From: Acidobacteriota bacterium
GTDB lineage: Bacteria > Acidobacteriota > Vicinamibacteria > Vicinamibacterales > UBA2999
Length of the DNA: 48,169 nucleotides
NCBI GenBank assembly: GCA_030650395.1
Contig: JAUSDY010000009.1
Location: 1 to 48,169, forward strand
Reading direction: 5' to 3'
A program made the translations under genes and the position numbers. Under the pieces are notes generated by a model that saw only the letters and a program-made list of their open reading frames with translations, was not told the DNA's origin and searched no databases. Shown one piece after another: positions 24,946-32,127 of the stretch. Numbering within the stretch: position 1 is the first letter of the stretch; each line of letters opens with the position of its first letter.

Positions 24946-25662
24946 TCAGTGGTCCACTTTTCGCGAGCGACCACGGGTCAATTCTCGCGAGCGCTGAAGG
25001 CCGTTCAACCAGTACTGCATCCGGTTGTCGAGAATCATCATTGCCAGCCACGTGAGCGACCACCAACCGGCCGCGTGAATCACCTTCGTGCGTCCGAGGC
25101 CACCGAGCGCCCAGCCCAGCGCGCCGAGTGCAGCGCCTAAAGCGGCCATCATGAACGTCGATCGGGTCCAACGCGGACGCGTAAGATTGGCCTGGTTCGC
25201 GACGTGCCGAGGATCGCTGCGGAACGCCTCTCGTCTTTGCACGCGCTGTTCAGGTGTTTCGTTCCGGATCTGGCGGACTGCCGTCGAGGGATAGCTGTAA
25301 CTGCCTGCCTGCTCCCGGGCCGCCTCGCGGAGCTCGACCTCTTCGTACAAGCTGTCGCGGACATCGCTCCACGCCAGCGGCGTCAGCCATCCGGTCGTGA
25401 CGAGCGTGAGGAGGGTGCCCGCGAACACGACGATGGCCGCAGCACGAGCGCTCGTGCGACCGGCGCCTCGTATCAGCATCATGACCGGCAGCATGGCCAA
25501 CGGCACGGCCAGTGGCAGGACCAGCGGCAGCGCCAGCCAGATGCGCATCTCGAACGGGAAGTCCGCCGTGAGTTGCGTGTTCAACCCGATTTGGATCAGC
25601 ACGAGCAGGACGGTGGAGACGACCAGGACCGCCGATGCTTTGACAAGCGCGATGCGCGGCAT
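24946..25662 (-). pseudogene. Truncated membrane protein, possibly LptF/LptG-like
   Basis: A frame of 238 residues with a strong Shine-Dalgarno sequence (GGAGG) before the ATG at 25662. The first helix (about 5-27) is followed by a hydrophobic pair around 40-90, a charged extracytoplasmic segment, then two helices (TFMMAALGAALGALGWALGG, and AAGWWSLTWLAMMI). The spacing recalls LptF/LptG permeases, but the match is weak. The last dozen codons (ELTRGRSRKVDH) are translated from the IS end, so the true C terminus has been lost. Confidence 0.5.
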
Positions 25663-25681
25663 TCGAAGACCTCCAGTAAAC

Positions 25682-27268
25682 AAACATTGCGCGATCGACA
25701 GCCCCAATGCACTCGCGCCGCCCAGCGCGCTGCTCAAGCAGGGCGCCGACGTCAACGCCGCGCAGGGCGACGGCATGACCGCGCTGCACTGGGCGGCCAC
25801 GCTGGGCGATCCGTCGTTGGCGCAGATGCTGCTCTCGGCCGGCGCCAACGTTCGCGCGACCACACGGCTCGGCGGGCTGACGGCACTGCACATGGCCAGC
25901 CAGGCCGGACACGCGCAAGTGGCGGCGGTGTTGATCGCGTCTGGCGCTGATCCGAATCTTGCGACCGCAACCGGTGCCACGGCGTTGATGCTGGCGGCGC
26001 GATCCGGCAGCGTCGAAACGGCGACGCGCCTGGTGGAAACCGGCGCCGACATCAATCGGGCGGAGAAAGCGTTCGGCCAAACCGCGCTGATGGTTGCCGC
26101 CGGACTCGATCGCGCCGGCGTCGTACGCCTGCTGCTGTCACGCGGCGCCGACTGGAAGAAGGCTTCGTCGGTCGCGGATCTCAAGGCGCTGACGGCGCCG
26201 GCCGAACAGGAAGGCCGCCAGCAGGGGCCGGGCGGCGGGGCCGCTGGGCGCACCGATGTCGCCGGCGTGACGCGCGGCTATCGCTATAACGAGCTGATCG
26301 GCGCGCAGGGCGGTTTGACGGCGTTGCATTTCGCGGCCCGGCAGGGCAGCGCCACCGCGGCGCGTGCCCTCGTCGAAGGCGGCGTCGACGTGAATCAGCC
26401 CAGCCCGGGTGATGGCGCCACGCCGCTGCTGGTGGCGATCATCAACGGGCACCTCGACCTTGCGGCCTTCCTGGTCGAGCGCGGCGCGAACCCGAACTTG
26501 CTGAGCGACGCCGGCGTCTCGCCGCTTTATGCCGCGTTGAACGTGCAATGGGCGCCGATTGCCGCCTATCCGCAGCCGCGCGCGCACCTGCAGCAAGCGC
26601 GGACCTATCTCGATGTGATGACGCTGTTGCTCGACAAAGGCGCCGACCCCAACGCGCGGCTGCGCCGCAAGGTGTGGTACTCGGGCTACAACTTCGATCA
26701 ATCGGGCGTCGACGAAGTCGGTGCGACGCCGTTATGGCGGGCGGCCTATGCGAGCGACGTGGCGGCGATGAAGCTGCTGGTCGCACACGGCGCCGACGCG
26801 TCGATTCCGACCACCAAGCTGTTCTCGCGGCGCGGGCCGGAAGATCCGGTGGCGGGCGCTGACAAGTCAGGACTGCCGGCGATCCCGATTGGCGGCCCTG
26901 GCGCCACGCCGCTGCACGCCGCTGCCGGACCCGGATATTCGATGGGATTTGCCGGCAACTCGCATCATTACGCTCCGGGCGGGATGCTGCCTGCCGTGAA
27001 ATACCTTGTCGAAGAGCTCGGCGCCGACGTCAACGCCGTCGACCAGGACGGCAACACCGCGGTCCACAACGCCGCCGCGCGCGGCGACACCGAGATGGTG
27101 CGCTATCTCGCCTCGAAGGGCGCGGATGTGAAGAAGGTCAATCGGGCAGGGCAGACGACGATCGATGTCGCGAACGGTCCCGTGCAGCGGACGCAGCCCT
27201 ATCCCGAAACCATCAAACTACTCGAGAGTCTTGGGGCTGTTCACAACCATAAGTGTGTCTCTTGCTAA
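25682..27268 (+). CDS. Ankyrin-repeat protein lacking a normal 5' end
   Basis: About ten ankyrin repeats, beginning LLKQGADVNAAQGDGMTALH and continuing GLTALHMASQAGH, GATALMLAARSG, GQTALMVAA, GLTALHFAARQG, GATPLL, VSPLYAAL, GATPLWRAAY, GATPLHAAAG and GNTAVHNAAARGD. Such proteins bind other proteins; secreted versions are common in Acidobacteria. No signal peptide or credible start codon precedes the first repeat: the first in-frame ATG is 25775, inside repeat one, and the frame upstream overlaps the divergent membrane gene. I conclude that the 5' end is missing. The C-terminal HNHKCVSC looks repeat-derived. Confidence 0.75.
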   Translation, partial: KHCAIDSPNALAPPSALLKQGADVNAAQGDGMTALHWAATLGDPSLAQMLLSAGANVRATTRLGGLTALHMASQAGHAQVAAVLIASGADPNLATATGATALMLAARSGSVETATRLVETGADINRAEKAFGQTALMVAAGLDRAGVVRLLLSRGADWKKASSVADLKALTAPAEQEGRQQGPGGGAAGRTDVAGVTRGYRYNELIGAQGGLTALHFAARQGSATAARALVEGGVDVNQPSPGDGATPLLVAIINGHLDLAAFLVERGANPNLLSDAGVSPLYAALNVQWAPIAAYPQPRAHLQQARTYLDVMTLLLDKGADPNARLRRKVWYSGYNFDQSGVDEVGATPLWRAAYASDVAAMKLLVAHGADASIPTTKLFSRRGPEDPVAGADKSGLPAIPIGGPGATPLHAAAGPGYSMGFAGNSHHYAPGGMLPAVKYLVEELGADVNAVDQDGNTAVHNAAARGDTEMVRYLASKGADVKKVNRAGQTTIDVANGPVQRTQPYPETIKLLESLGAVHNHKCVSC

Positions 27269-27295
27269 TGTGCGTACGGTGCGTACTGTTCCAAT

Positions 27296-27334
27296 AGTGC
27301 GTACGGTGCTGGTGCCTAGTGCACCGTACGCACT
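27296..27334. terminator. GTGCGTACGG hairpin between ankyrin gene and lipA
   Basis: AGTGCGTACGGTGC (27296-27309) pairs perfectly over 14 bases with GCACCGTACGCACT (27321-27334). Further copies of GTGCGTACGG and ACGGTACGCAC on both sides (about 27269-27360) show that it is built from a short repeat. It separates convergent genes and ends exactly at the lipA stop codon. Confidence 0.8.
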
Positions 27335-28234
27335 CTAGGAACGGTACGCACGGTACGCACTTTCTTGTTCGTGCGCGTGGTACGAGCTGCGCACCAGCGG
27401 GCCGGCCTCGACGTGGACGAACCCGAGCCCGAGCGCGATCCGTTTGAGCTCGCGGAACTCGTCGGGGTGATAGTAGCGCGTCATCACCGCGTGCTCGTCT
27501 GACGGGCGCAGATACTGCCCGAGCGTCAGGATCGAGACGCCGGCCTTGCGAAGATCCTTGAACACCTCGACGACTTCGTCGTGCTCTTCGCCCAGTCCCA
27601 TCATCATGCCGGTCTTGGTCGGAATGTCGGGCGCGAACGTCCGCGCGCGGTCGAGCAGCTCGAGCGTTCTCGGGTACTTGCCGCCCGAGCGCACCGCGCG
27701 GTAGAGGCGCGGCACCGTTTCGGTGTTGTGGTTGAGCACGTCGGGCCTGGCGCGCAGCACGGTTTCGAGCGGCCCCGCCTCGCCCTTGAAGTCGGGGATT
27801 AAGACTTCGACCCGGCATTCCGGCAACCGGCGCTTGATGTCGCGGATCGTTTCCGCAAAGATCCCCGCGCCGCCATCCGGTTGATCGTCGCGATCGACCG
27901 ACGTGATCACCGCGTACTTGAGTGCCATCTGCTCGACGGCTTCGCCGACGCGGCGCGGCTCGTCGATGTCGAGCGTCGCGGGCTTGCCGTGCGCCACCGC
28001 GCAGTAGGTGCACGCCCGGGTGCAGACGTCGCCCAGGATCATGAAGGTGGCCGTGCCGTGGTGCCAGCACTCGCCGATGTTGGGGCAGTGCGCGTCTTCG
28101 CACACGGTGTTGAGCTTGAGCTCGCGCATGATCCCGCGCAGCCGCAGATAGTTCTCCGACCCCGGCGCGCGAACCTTGAGCCACTCGGGCTTCGGCTCAC
28201 GCGGTTTCACGAACACCAGCGGCGATTCGACCAT
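27335..28234 (-). CDS. lipA: Lipoyl synthase
   Basis: A 299-residue radical-SAM enzyme that inserts two sulfurs into protein-bound octanoyl groups. The auxiliary cluster cysteines are Cys45, Cys50 and Cys56 (VCEDAHCPNIGEC) and the radical-SAM cysteines are Cys71, Cys75 and Cys78 (CTRACTYC). The conserved RSSYHA near the C terminus supplies the serine ligand. It would lipoylate AceF, encoded upstream on the other strand. No lipB is seen. GAGAGGAG directly precedes the ATG. The last residues after HEQE are translated from the GTGCGTACGG repeats. Confidence 0.96.
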   Translation of the reverse strand: MVESPLVFVKPREPKPEWLKVRAPGSENYLRLRGIMRELKLNTVCEDAHCPNIGECWHHGTATFMILGDVCTRACTYCAVAHGKPATLDIDEPRRVGEAVEQMALKYAVITSVDRDDQPDGGAGIFAETIRDIKRRLPECRVEVLIPDFKGEAGPLETVLRARPDVLNHNTETVPRLYRAVRSGGKYPRTLELLDRARTFAPDIPTKTGMMMGLGEEHDEVVEVFKDLRKAGVSILTLGQYLRPSDEHAVMTRYYHPDEFRELKRIALGLGFVHVEAGPLVRSSYHAHEQESAYRAYRS

Positions 28235-28261
28235 CTCCTCTCAGTCTAACTCGAAGAGGCG

Positions 28262-28345
28262 AATCTTATGATCTGTTGGGCTTTTGATCGGTTGATCCAT
28301 CTGTTGATCTGATGAGCGGTTGATCTCGTGATCTTCGATCGGTCG
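28262..28345. repeat. GATCTGTT-type array, left of the four-helix gene
   Basis: Units such as GATCTGTTG, GATCGGTTGATC and GTTGATCTG fill the gap upstream of the four-helix-bundle gene. The same family occurs right after that gene in the complementary orientation and between aceF and lpdA. 28346-28476 holds no further recognisable feature. Confidence 0.8.
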
Positions 28346-28476
28346 ATCTAAACCCGGGATCGCAAGACCTTCCACATCATCGACGCGCCAAGCTGGCAGT
28401 TTCTGCGACCCGCGACGGCTAGGCGGCCTGAACCGGCCACATTTCCTGCGGCATGGCGGATGCACCTGGGCGGCGC

Positions 28477-28854
28477 ATGGAAAGAAGAGAACTCGAGGCG
28501 CGGACGAAGGCGTTCGCGGTGGCCGTGATTGCGTTGTGCGATTCGATTCGCACCCATCCCAATGGCTGGACGACATCCAAACAGTTGCTGGACTGTTCAT
28601 CGTCGGTCGGCGCAAACTATCGAGCAACCTCCCGCGCGCGCTCGCGGGCGGAGTGGATCGCGAAGATGGGGACAGTCGTGGAAGAGGCCGACGAGTCGGT
28701 GTATTGGCTCGAACTGGCGCAGGAGGCCCGAATGGGCGACCGCGCGGCAGTCATGCGCCTGCTCGACGAAGCGCGCCAGCTCCGGGCCGTCTTCGCCGCG
28801 TCGTACGCGACATCGCGTCGGAATCGTCGCAAGAAAAGATCAACCGATCATTAG
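28477..28854 (+). CDS. Four-helix-bundle protein (23S rRNA IVS / bAvd-like)
   Basis: A 125-residue protein of the TIGR02436 family: RTKAFAVAVIALCDSI in helix 1, then SKQLLDCSSSVGANYRA, and KMGTVVEEADESVYWLELA in helix 3. Relatives are encoded in intervening sequences of 23S rRNA genes, and the fold is shared with the Avd accessory protein of diversity-generating retroelements. Free-standing copies have no known function. I start at the ATG at 28477, where family similarity begins; 28453 is possible. The C-terminal KKRSTDH enters the downstream repeat. GATC-rich repeats flank it on both sides, as if gene and repeats travel together. Confidence 0.85.
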   Translation: MERRELEARTKAFAVAVIALCDSIRTHPNGWTTSKQLLDCSSSVGANYRATSRARSRAEWIAKMGTVVEEADESVYWLELAQEARMGDRAAVMRLLDEARQLRAVFAASYATSRRNRRKKRSTDH

Positions 28855-28906
28855 ATCAACAGATCAACAGAGAGATCGACAGCTCACCACCTCAAGAGAT
28901 CAACAG
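28838..28906. repeat. GATCAACAG-type array, right of the four-helix gene
   Basis: GATCAACAGATCAACAG and related units, the reverse complement of the array at 28262-28345. It covers the end of the four-helix-bundle gene and runs up to the ATG of the next gene. Confidence 0.8.
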
Positions 28907-29602
28907 ATGCAGAGCCTCGCGATAACTTGGTTAGGCCACTCTTCATTTCGCATTCGAACACCAGGTGGTAAAGAGCTGTTATTCGATCCGTGGTACACGG
29001 GTAACCCCTCATTCGTCGAGTCGGCAAGGCCGAAGGCGGCGGACTTGATCCTGGTGTCACACGGCCATAGCGATCACATCACCGATGCGGCGGCGATGGC
29101 CAAATCGACCGGCGCCACCGTCGTCGGCATCTGGGAGGTGACCTCGTGGCTCGGCTCGAAGGGCGTGAAGCACCTCGAGCCGATGAACAAGGGCGGGACG
29201 ATTACCGCGAAGGGCCTCCGCATCACCATGACCGATGCCCGCCACAGCAGCAGCGTCGACGACAACGGCATCGTCTACTTAGGCGAGCCGGCAGGGTTTG
29301 TGATCAAGCTCGAAAACGGGCAGACGCTCTATTACGCGGGCGACACGTCGCTGTTTGGCGACATGAAGTTGATCGGCGAGCTCTACAAGCCCGACATCGC
29401 GTTCCTGCCGATCGGCGATCGCTTCACGATGGGCCCCGATACCGCGGCCCTGGCGGCGCAATGGCTGGGCGTGAAGATGGTCGTGCCGATGCACTACGGC
29501 ACATTCCCGTTATTGACTGGCACGCCCGATCAGCTCGAACAAGACCTCGCGGGCAAGGGGATCGAGGTCCTGAAGCTCAAACCTGGCGAGACAGCGGAAT
29601 AG
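28907..29602 (+). CDS. UPF0173-type metal-dependent hydrolase
   Basis: A 231-residue metallo-beta-lactamase-fold protein of the UPF0173 group. The early TWLGHSSFRI, the metal motif SHGHSDHI (HxHxDH), the DTSLFGD aspartate and the final MHYGTFPLL histidine make a complete two-metal site. Physiological substrates of this family are unknown. The start at 28907 gives the usual family length and directly follows the GATCAACAG array, which leaves only weak ribosome-binding bases (AGAG). It converges with the tetR gene across a repeat-built hairpin. Confidence 0.9.
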   Translation: MQSLAITWLGHSSFRIRTPGGKELLFDPWYTGNPSFVESARPKAADLILVSHGHSDHITDAAAMAKSTGATVVGIWEVTSWLGSKGVKHLEPMNKGGTITAKGLRITMTDARHSSSVDDNGIVYLGEPAGFVIKLENGQTLYYAGDTSLFGDMKLIGELYKPDIAFLPIGDRFTMGPDTAALAAQWLGVKMVVPMHYGTFPLLTGTPDQLEQDLAGKGIEVLKLKPGETAE

Positions 29603-29604
29603 CG

Positions 29605-29674
29605 AATAACCAATAACCAATTACGAATAACCAACGTCAACACTTGGTTATTGGTAATTCGTTCTTGGTTATTT
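29605..29674. terminator. Large inverted repeat made of AATAACC heptamers
   Basis: The left arm (29605-29634) is AATAACC heptamers with one AATTACG unit; the right arm (29644-29674) is largely its reverse complement, with a 9-base spacer. Between two convergent genes it should act as a bidirectional terminator. The right arm supplies the tetR stop codon at 29669-29671. Confidence 0.85.
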
Positions 29675-30253
29675 CTTGAGCAACCCCCCGACCAGGTAGT
29701 CTGTGAACGCTGCGCCGATGGTGTCGGAGGTCTGCGGTCCTTCCGGATCGAACCACTTCGGGATCCAGTTGATCGCGCCCATCATCGCAAACTCGATGAG
29801 CTTCGGATCGCCGGGCGTGAACATGCCCTGGTCGATGCCCTGCTGGATGATGTCGCGGATGCCGTGATCGAACTGGTCGCGCGTGGCGATGATCTTCTTC
29901 AAGAGTGGCGGCGACAACGCTTCAGGATCGAGCGTCAACGCGGTGGCATGCAGCTCGTCGAGAATCAGGTGCACGAACGCCAGCACGAGGCGGCGCAGCT
30001 TGGCTTCAGGCGACGACTGCTCGGCCTGTACATCCGCCATCAGCGTCAGCAGCAGGTCGAGCGAGTAGTCGTGGCAAGCGAAGAGGATGTCTTCCTTGTT
30101 CTTGAAGTAGTAGTAGAGATTGCCCTTCGTCATCTCGAGCGCCGAGGCAATCTCGTCCACGCTGGCGCCGTGATAGCCGCGCCGGCGGAAGGCCGCCGCC
30201 GCGCTCTTGAGAATCTCGATTCGACGATCGGACGTGGCTGCCGTTCGGGCCAT
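29669..30253 (-). CDS. TetR family regulator of the box genes
   Basis: A 194-residue TetR-type repressor. The N-terminal helix-turn-helix (RRGYHGASVDEIASALEMTKG then NLYYYFKNKEDIL) is textbook; the C-terminal domain resembles acyl-CoA-responsive TetR proteins. It is divergent from boxC, and a dyad in the shared promoter region looks like its operator, so benzoyl-CoA or a later CoA ester is the likely inducer (inference). Its leader contains a long hairpin repeat just before the ATG, which leaves no obvious Shine-Dalgarno sequence. Confidence 0.9.
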   Translation of the reverse strand: MARTAATSDRRIEILKSAAAAFRRRGYHGASVDEIASALEMTKGNLYYYFKNKEDILFACHDYSLDLLLTLMADVQAEQSSPEAKLRRLVLAFVHLILDELHATALTLDPEALSPPLLKKIIATRDQFDHGIRDIIQQGIDQGMFTPGDPKLIEFAMMGAINWIPKWFDPEGPQTSDTIGAAFTDYLVGGLLKK

Positions 30254-30297
30254 GGGGGTCTGACCCTCGCAGGGTAAATCCGCGAGGGTCTGACCCC
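30254..30297. repeat. GGGGTCAGACCC hairpin in the tetR leader
   Basis: GGGGTCTGACCCTCGC and its near-exact inverted partner GCGAGGGTCTGACCCC (one central mismatch) flank an 11-base loop, immediately upstream of the tetR ATG. The same GGGGTCAGACCCC core occurs twice at 34063-34109. Confidence 0.85.
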
Positions 30298-30345
30298 TTA
30301 TACCACTATTTGAACGAGCGTTTAAATTCGTAGTAAACTCGCCCG
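30297..30345. promoter_or_regulatory. Divergent tetR/boxC promoters with TetR operator
   Basis: TTTGAACG and CGTTTAAA (30309-30326, two-base centre, one mismatch) form a TetR-type operator. Rightward, TTGAAC overlapping the operator could be the -35, and TAAACT (30334-30339) is the -10, six bases before the boxC GTG. Leftward, TATAAG on the minus strand (30297-30302) is a -10 for tetR. Repressor binding would block both. Confidence 0.75.
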
Positions 30346-32028
30346 GTGGAACAGACCGCCGCGCCGCCGGTGAATTTCGAGACCTCTCCCGATCACTACA
30401 AGCACTGGAAGCTCAGCATCAACGGCAACGTCGCGACCCTGGCGATGGACGTCCGCGAAGACGCCGGGCTGCGGCCCGCCGACTACAAGTTGAAACTCAA
30501 TTCCTACGATCTCGGCGTCGATATCGAGCTGGCCGACGTGCTGCAGCGGCTTCGCTTCGAGCATCCCGAGGTGCACTCGGTGGTGCTGACCAGCCTGAAG
30601 CCGCGGATTTTCTGCGCAGGCGCCAACATCTTCATGCTCGGTTCGTCGGACCACGGTTTCAAGGTGAACTTCTGCAAGTTCACCAACGAGACGCGTCTCG
30701 GCATGGAAGACATGAGCGCCCATAGCGGCATCAAGTTCCTCGCGGCGGTCAACGGCATTTGCGCCGGCGGCGGCTACGAGCTGGCGCTTGCGTGCGACGA
30801 GATCGTGCTGGTGGACGATGGCAGCGCGTCGGTGGGGCTGCCGGAGACACCGCTCCTGGGCGTGCTGCCCGGCACGGGCGGACTGACGCGTGTTGTCGAC
30901 AAGCGCAAGGTGCGGCGCGATCTGGCGGACGACTTCAGCACCTTGACCGAAGGCGTGCGCGGCAAGCGCGCCGTGGAAGGGCGTTTCGTTGACGCCGTGT
31001 ATCCGACCAGCAAGTTCCAGGAGGCGGTCGCGAAGCGGGCCCAGGAGCTTGCGGCCAAATCCGATCGGCCCGCCACCGGGCCCGGCGTGAAGCTGGGTCC
31101 GTTGAACCCGGTCATGAGCGGAGACACGATCGCTTACAAGTACGTGAAGGGCTCGATCGATCGCGCGAAACGCCTCTGCGCGTTGACGATTGCGGCGCCG
31201 GGGATGGACGAACCTAAAGGTTCGTCCCCACGAGAGATGCCGAGGACGCCTGATGAATTTCTCGCCGCCGGCGATCAGGCGTGGGCGATCCGCGCCTTTC
31301 GTGAGCTGGACGACGCATTGCTGCGGCTGCGGCTGAACGAACCCGAGATTGGAACCGTGGTACTGCGAACGACGGGCGACCCGAAGGCCGTGCTCGCGGT
31401 GGATGCGACGCTCGATGCCCACAAGTCCCATTGGCTCGTGCGCGAGATCGTCAGCCTGATCCGCCGCACCCTGAAGCGCGTCGACCTGACCTCGCGCAGT
31501 TTCTTCGCGCTCATCGAGCCCGGCAGCGCGTTTGCGGGCACGCTGCTCGAGCTCGCGCTGGCGGCCGATCGCGTCTACATGCTCGATCATCCCGACGAAG
31601 ACAACAGCATCCAGTTGTCGGTGATGAACGGCGGCGCCTACCCGATGAGCAACGGCCTCTCGCGACTGCAGGTGCGCTTCCTGGGCGAGCCCGATTCGGT
31701 CGGCAAGGCCCTCTCGCACGACGGCCCGCTCGACGCGAAGACGGCGCTCGAACACGGCCTGATCTTCTCCGCGCCAGACGACATCGATTGGGATGACGAA
31801 GTTCGCATGGCGCTCGAAGCGCGCGCGGCATTCTCCCCCGATGCGCTCACCGGCATGGAAGCCAACCTGCGCTTTGCCGGCCCCGAGACGATGGAGACCA
31901 AGATCTTCGGGCGGCTGACCGCCTGGCAGAACTGGATCTTCCAGCGGCCCAACGCGGTTGGCGAGAAGGGCGCACTGATGACCTACGGCCGTGAGGGCCG
32001 GCCGTCGTTTGATTTCAAGAGGACTTGA
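30346..32028 (+). CDS. boxC: Benzoyl-CoA-dihydrodiol lyase
   Basis: A 560-residue double-crotonase-fold enzyme of the aerobic box pathway; it cleaves 2,3-epoxy/dihydrodiol benzoyl-CoA to a semialdehyde-CoA plus formate. FETSPDHYKHWKLSINGNVA, the oxyanion region (KPRIFCAGANIFMLG), NGICAGGGYELALACDEI and LPETPLLGVLPGTGG are characteristic of BoxC. The C-terminal half carries the second fold. A palindromic repeat at 31206-31227 encodes DEPKGSS in a mid-protein linker. The GTG start is six bases after TAAACT. boxB follows after a repeat-filled gap; boxA is not in the window. Confidence 0.95.
   Translation: MEQTAAPPVNFETSPDHYKHWKLSINGNVATLAMDVREDAGLRPADYKLKLNSYDLGVDIELADVLQRLRFEHPEVHSVVLTSLKPRIFCAGANIFMLGSSDHGFKVNFCKFTNETRLGMEDMSAHSGIKFLAAVNGICAGGGYELALACDEIVLVDDGSASVGLPETPLLGVLPGTGGLTRVVDKRKVRRDLADDFSTLTEGVRGKRAVEGRFVDAVYPTSKFQEAVAKRAQELAAKSDRPATGPGVKLGPLNPVMSGDTIAYKYVKGSIDRAKRLCALTIAAPGMDEPKGSSPREMPRTPDEFLAAGDQAWAIRAFRELDDALLRLRLNEPEIGTVVLRTTGDPKAVLAVDATLDAHKSHWLVREIVSLIRRTLKRVDLTSRSFFALIEPGSAFAGTLLELALAADRVYMLDHPDEDNSIQLSVMNGGAYPMSNGLSRLQVRFLGEPDSVGKALSHDGPLDAKTALEHGLIFSAPDDIDWDDEVRMALEARAAFSPDALTGMEANLRFAGPETMETKIFGRLTAWQNWIFQRPNAVGEKGALMTYGREGRPSFDFKRT
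31206..31227. repeat. Perfect hairpin repeat inside boxC
   Basis: GGACGAACCT, AA, AGGTTCGTCC: a perfect 10-base-pair stem read in frame in the linker between the two crotonase halves. It is a sister of 32030-32051 (CGACAAACCT, AA, AGGTTTGTCG); the differences between them are compensatory. Confidence 0.9.
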
Positions 32029-32029
32029 T

Positions 32030-32120
32030 CGACAAACCTAAAGGTTTGTCGCCACAGCTAAAGGTTTGTCGCCACAGCCAAAGGTTTGTCGCCACGGACC
32101 TGCAGGTTTGTCGCCACGGA
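32030..32120. repeat. Hairpin and 20-base tandem repeats between boxC and boxB
   Basis: A perfect hairpin (32030-32051) opens a run of about four units of AGGTTTGTCGCCACAG or close variants, filling the gap between the boxC stop and boxB. The final unit ends near GGAGC, a weak ribosome-binding site for boxB. Confidence 0.9.
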
Positions 32121-32127
32121 GCACCAC

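Larger units (their letters stand above)
24433..24994. mobile_element. Decayed insertion-sequence remnant with palindromes
   Basis: The left boundary GCGCTCGCGAAAAGTGACCC and the right boundary copies (CCACTTTTCGCGAGCG and GGGTCAATTCTCGCGAGCGC) are inverted relatives of one another, like the multiple terminal repeats of IS21-type elements. No transposase survives between them. The interior has an AT-rich patch (24670-24715), a 14-base perfect palindrome at 24722-24735 (TTGGCGCGCGCCAA), a CTTGGCG/CGCCAAG hairpin near 24815 and two large stem-loops. It separates lpdA from a truncated membrane gene. Confidence 0.5.

Noticed and set aside
24623-24997. A 124-codon plus-strand frame inside the IS remnant
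   Set aside because: It crosses palindromes and the IS end repeats, has no recognisable domain and looks like chance openness.
28477-28854. bAvd-like protein considered as part of a diversity-generating retroelement
   Set aside because: No reverse transcriptase, template or variable repeat is present nearby; the protein alone matches free-standing four-helix-bundle genes.
30322-31755. A 477-codon minus-strand frame opposite boxC
   Set aside because: Antisense shadow; no motif, no start signals, while the plus strand encodes an unmistakable BoxC.
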